The translations under genes and the position numbers were made by a program. Source: Mesorhizobium sp. 113-3-3 (GTDB lineage Bacteria; Pseudomonadota; Alphaproteobacteria; Rhizobiales; Rhizobiaceae). Taken from it: a stretch of DNA of 64,000 nt. This document shows, piece by piece, positions 63,696 to 64,000 of this stretch. The stretch's first letter is position 1; each line of letters opens with the position of its first letter. The stretch lies in assembly GCF_016756495.1 (NCBI RefSeq), contig NZ_AP023243.1, forward strand, positions 3,600,501-3,664,500. Direction: 5' to 3'. The notes under the pieces are model-generated. The model saw only the letters and a list, made by a program, of their open reading frames with translations, searched no databases and was not told the DNA's origin.

Positions 63696-64000
63696 CGCTG
63701 CCGCCGCGATTTGGGGTCGAGAATGTCGGCGATGCCGTCGCCCAGGAGATTCAGGCCAAGCACGGTGATGACGATCGCCATGCCGGGGAAGATCGCCATC
63801 CACGGCGCCACCACCATGCGCGTCTGGGCGTCGAACAGCATGCGGCCCCAGCTCGGCATGGGCGGCTGCGCGCCGAGGCCGAGATAGGAAAGCCCGGCCT
63901 CGGCCAGGATGCCGAGCGCGAACTGGATGGTGCCTTGCACCAGGAGCAGCGTGGCGATGTTGGGCAGCACATGTTCGATCGATATCTGCGTGCTGCTTTT
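63692..64000 (-). CDS. Dipeptide-type ABC transporter permease (DppC-like), partial at window end
   Basis: The C-terminal 100 or so residues are visible; the gene continues beyond the window. VLPNIATLLL, GILAEAGLSYLGLGAQPP and PSWGRML are the conserved DppC end. The last bases (63971-64000) are in the same frame. Its stop overlaps the ATPase start. A channel subunit of the peptide importer. Confidence 0.88.
   Translation of the reverse strand, partial: KSSTQISIEHVLPNIATLLLVQGTIQFALGILAEAGLSYLGLGAQPPMPSWGRMLFDAQTRMVVAPWMAIFPGMAIVITVLGLNLLGDGIADILDPKSRRQR

Overview
The window looks like the chromosome of a high-GC alphaproteobacterium of the order Rhizobiales, most like Mesorhizobium. The grounds are codon use, family composition (DUF1127 peptides, DUF1194, entericidin, a GlxA-type regulator, a short-chain-fatty-acid-type XRE regulator) and rhizobial-style palindromic intergenic repeats. 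I saw no rRNA, tRNA, CRISPR array, insertion sequence or prophage. The first gene is probably cut by the window start and the last is cut by the window end.

Layout. 1-7341 (+): a glycan or lipid-linked sugar cluster with a UbiA-type phosphoribosyl transferase, a DprE1-like FAD oxidase, an SMR-like flippase candidate, an SDR, a class III aminotransferase, a polytopic membrane protein and an FkbM methyltransferase. 7490-15674: a dimethylglycine-dehydrogenase-like enzyme, a DUF1194 protein, a NitT/TauT-type ABC transporter, a TacA/TacT toxin-antitoxin pair and a GlxA/GbdR-like regulator. 15956-19141: three small-protein genes (two DUF1127), a LysR regulator and an HSL-type hydrolase. 19330-31840: the core one-carbon region. 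It holds a corrinoid activase (RACo type), methyl-THF:corrinoid methyltransferase, MetF, MetV, a PF13769-type protein, a formyltransferase, a DUF1638 protein, the corrinoid protein, an MttB-family methyltransferase and a ferredoxin-like protein. 31946-35498: a dienelactone hydrolase and an ECF sigma factor with a membrane-anchored VWA protein. 36150-46423: betaine-homocysteine methyltransferase, an XRE regulator, a desaturase, a PhnD-like protein, a DddP-like M24 enzyme, a second FAD/GcvT enzyme, a DUF559 protein and a second MttB. 46680-54112: two tandem MFS paralogues, an S9 peptidase, an omega-aminotransferase and small proteins. 54415-58725: two valine-catabolism genes, then a DddQ-like cupin overlapping cobQ. 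58981-64000: VOC, AraC, a small membrane protein, TauE/SafE, TerB and a dipeptide-type ABC transporter.

How it works together (inference). Quaternary amines are probably demethylated by MttB enzymes onto the corrinoid protein. The methyl group would pass to THF and be oxidised by MetF/MetV, with RACo rescuing inactive cob(II)alamin and CobQ supporting cofactor supply. Bmt offers a second route from betaine to dimethylglycine, and the FAD/GcvT enzymes remove further methyl groups as methylene-THF. Two near-identical 22-bp palindromes precede the methyl-THF:corrinoid methyltransferase and bmt. GCGAC/GTCGC-rich sites recur before the first FAD/GcvT gene, the GlxA-type regulator and both mttB genes. 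Five of the methyl-transfer proteins carry arginine-rich terminal tails, while the corrinoid protein starts with a strongly acidic segment. Functions are assigned from motifs and remembered family features; no database search was possible.
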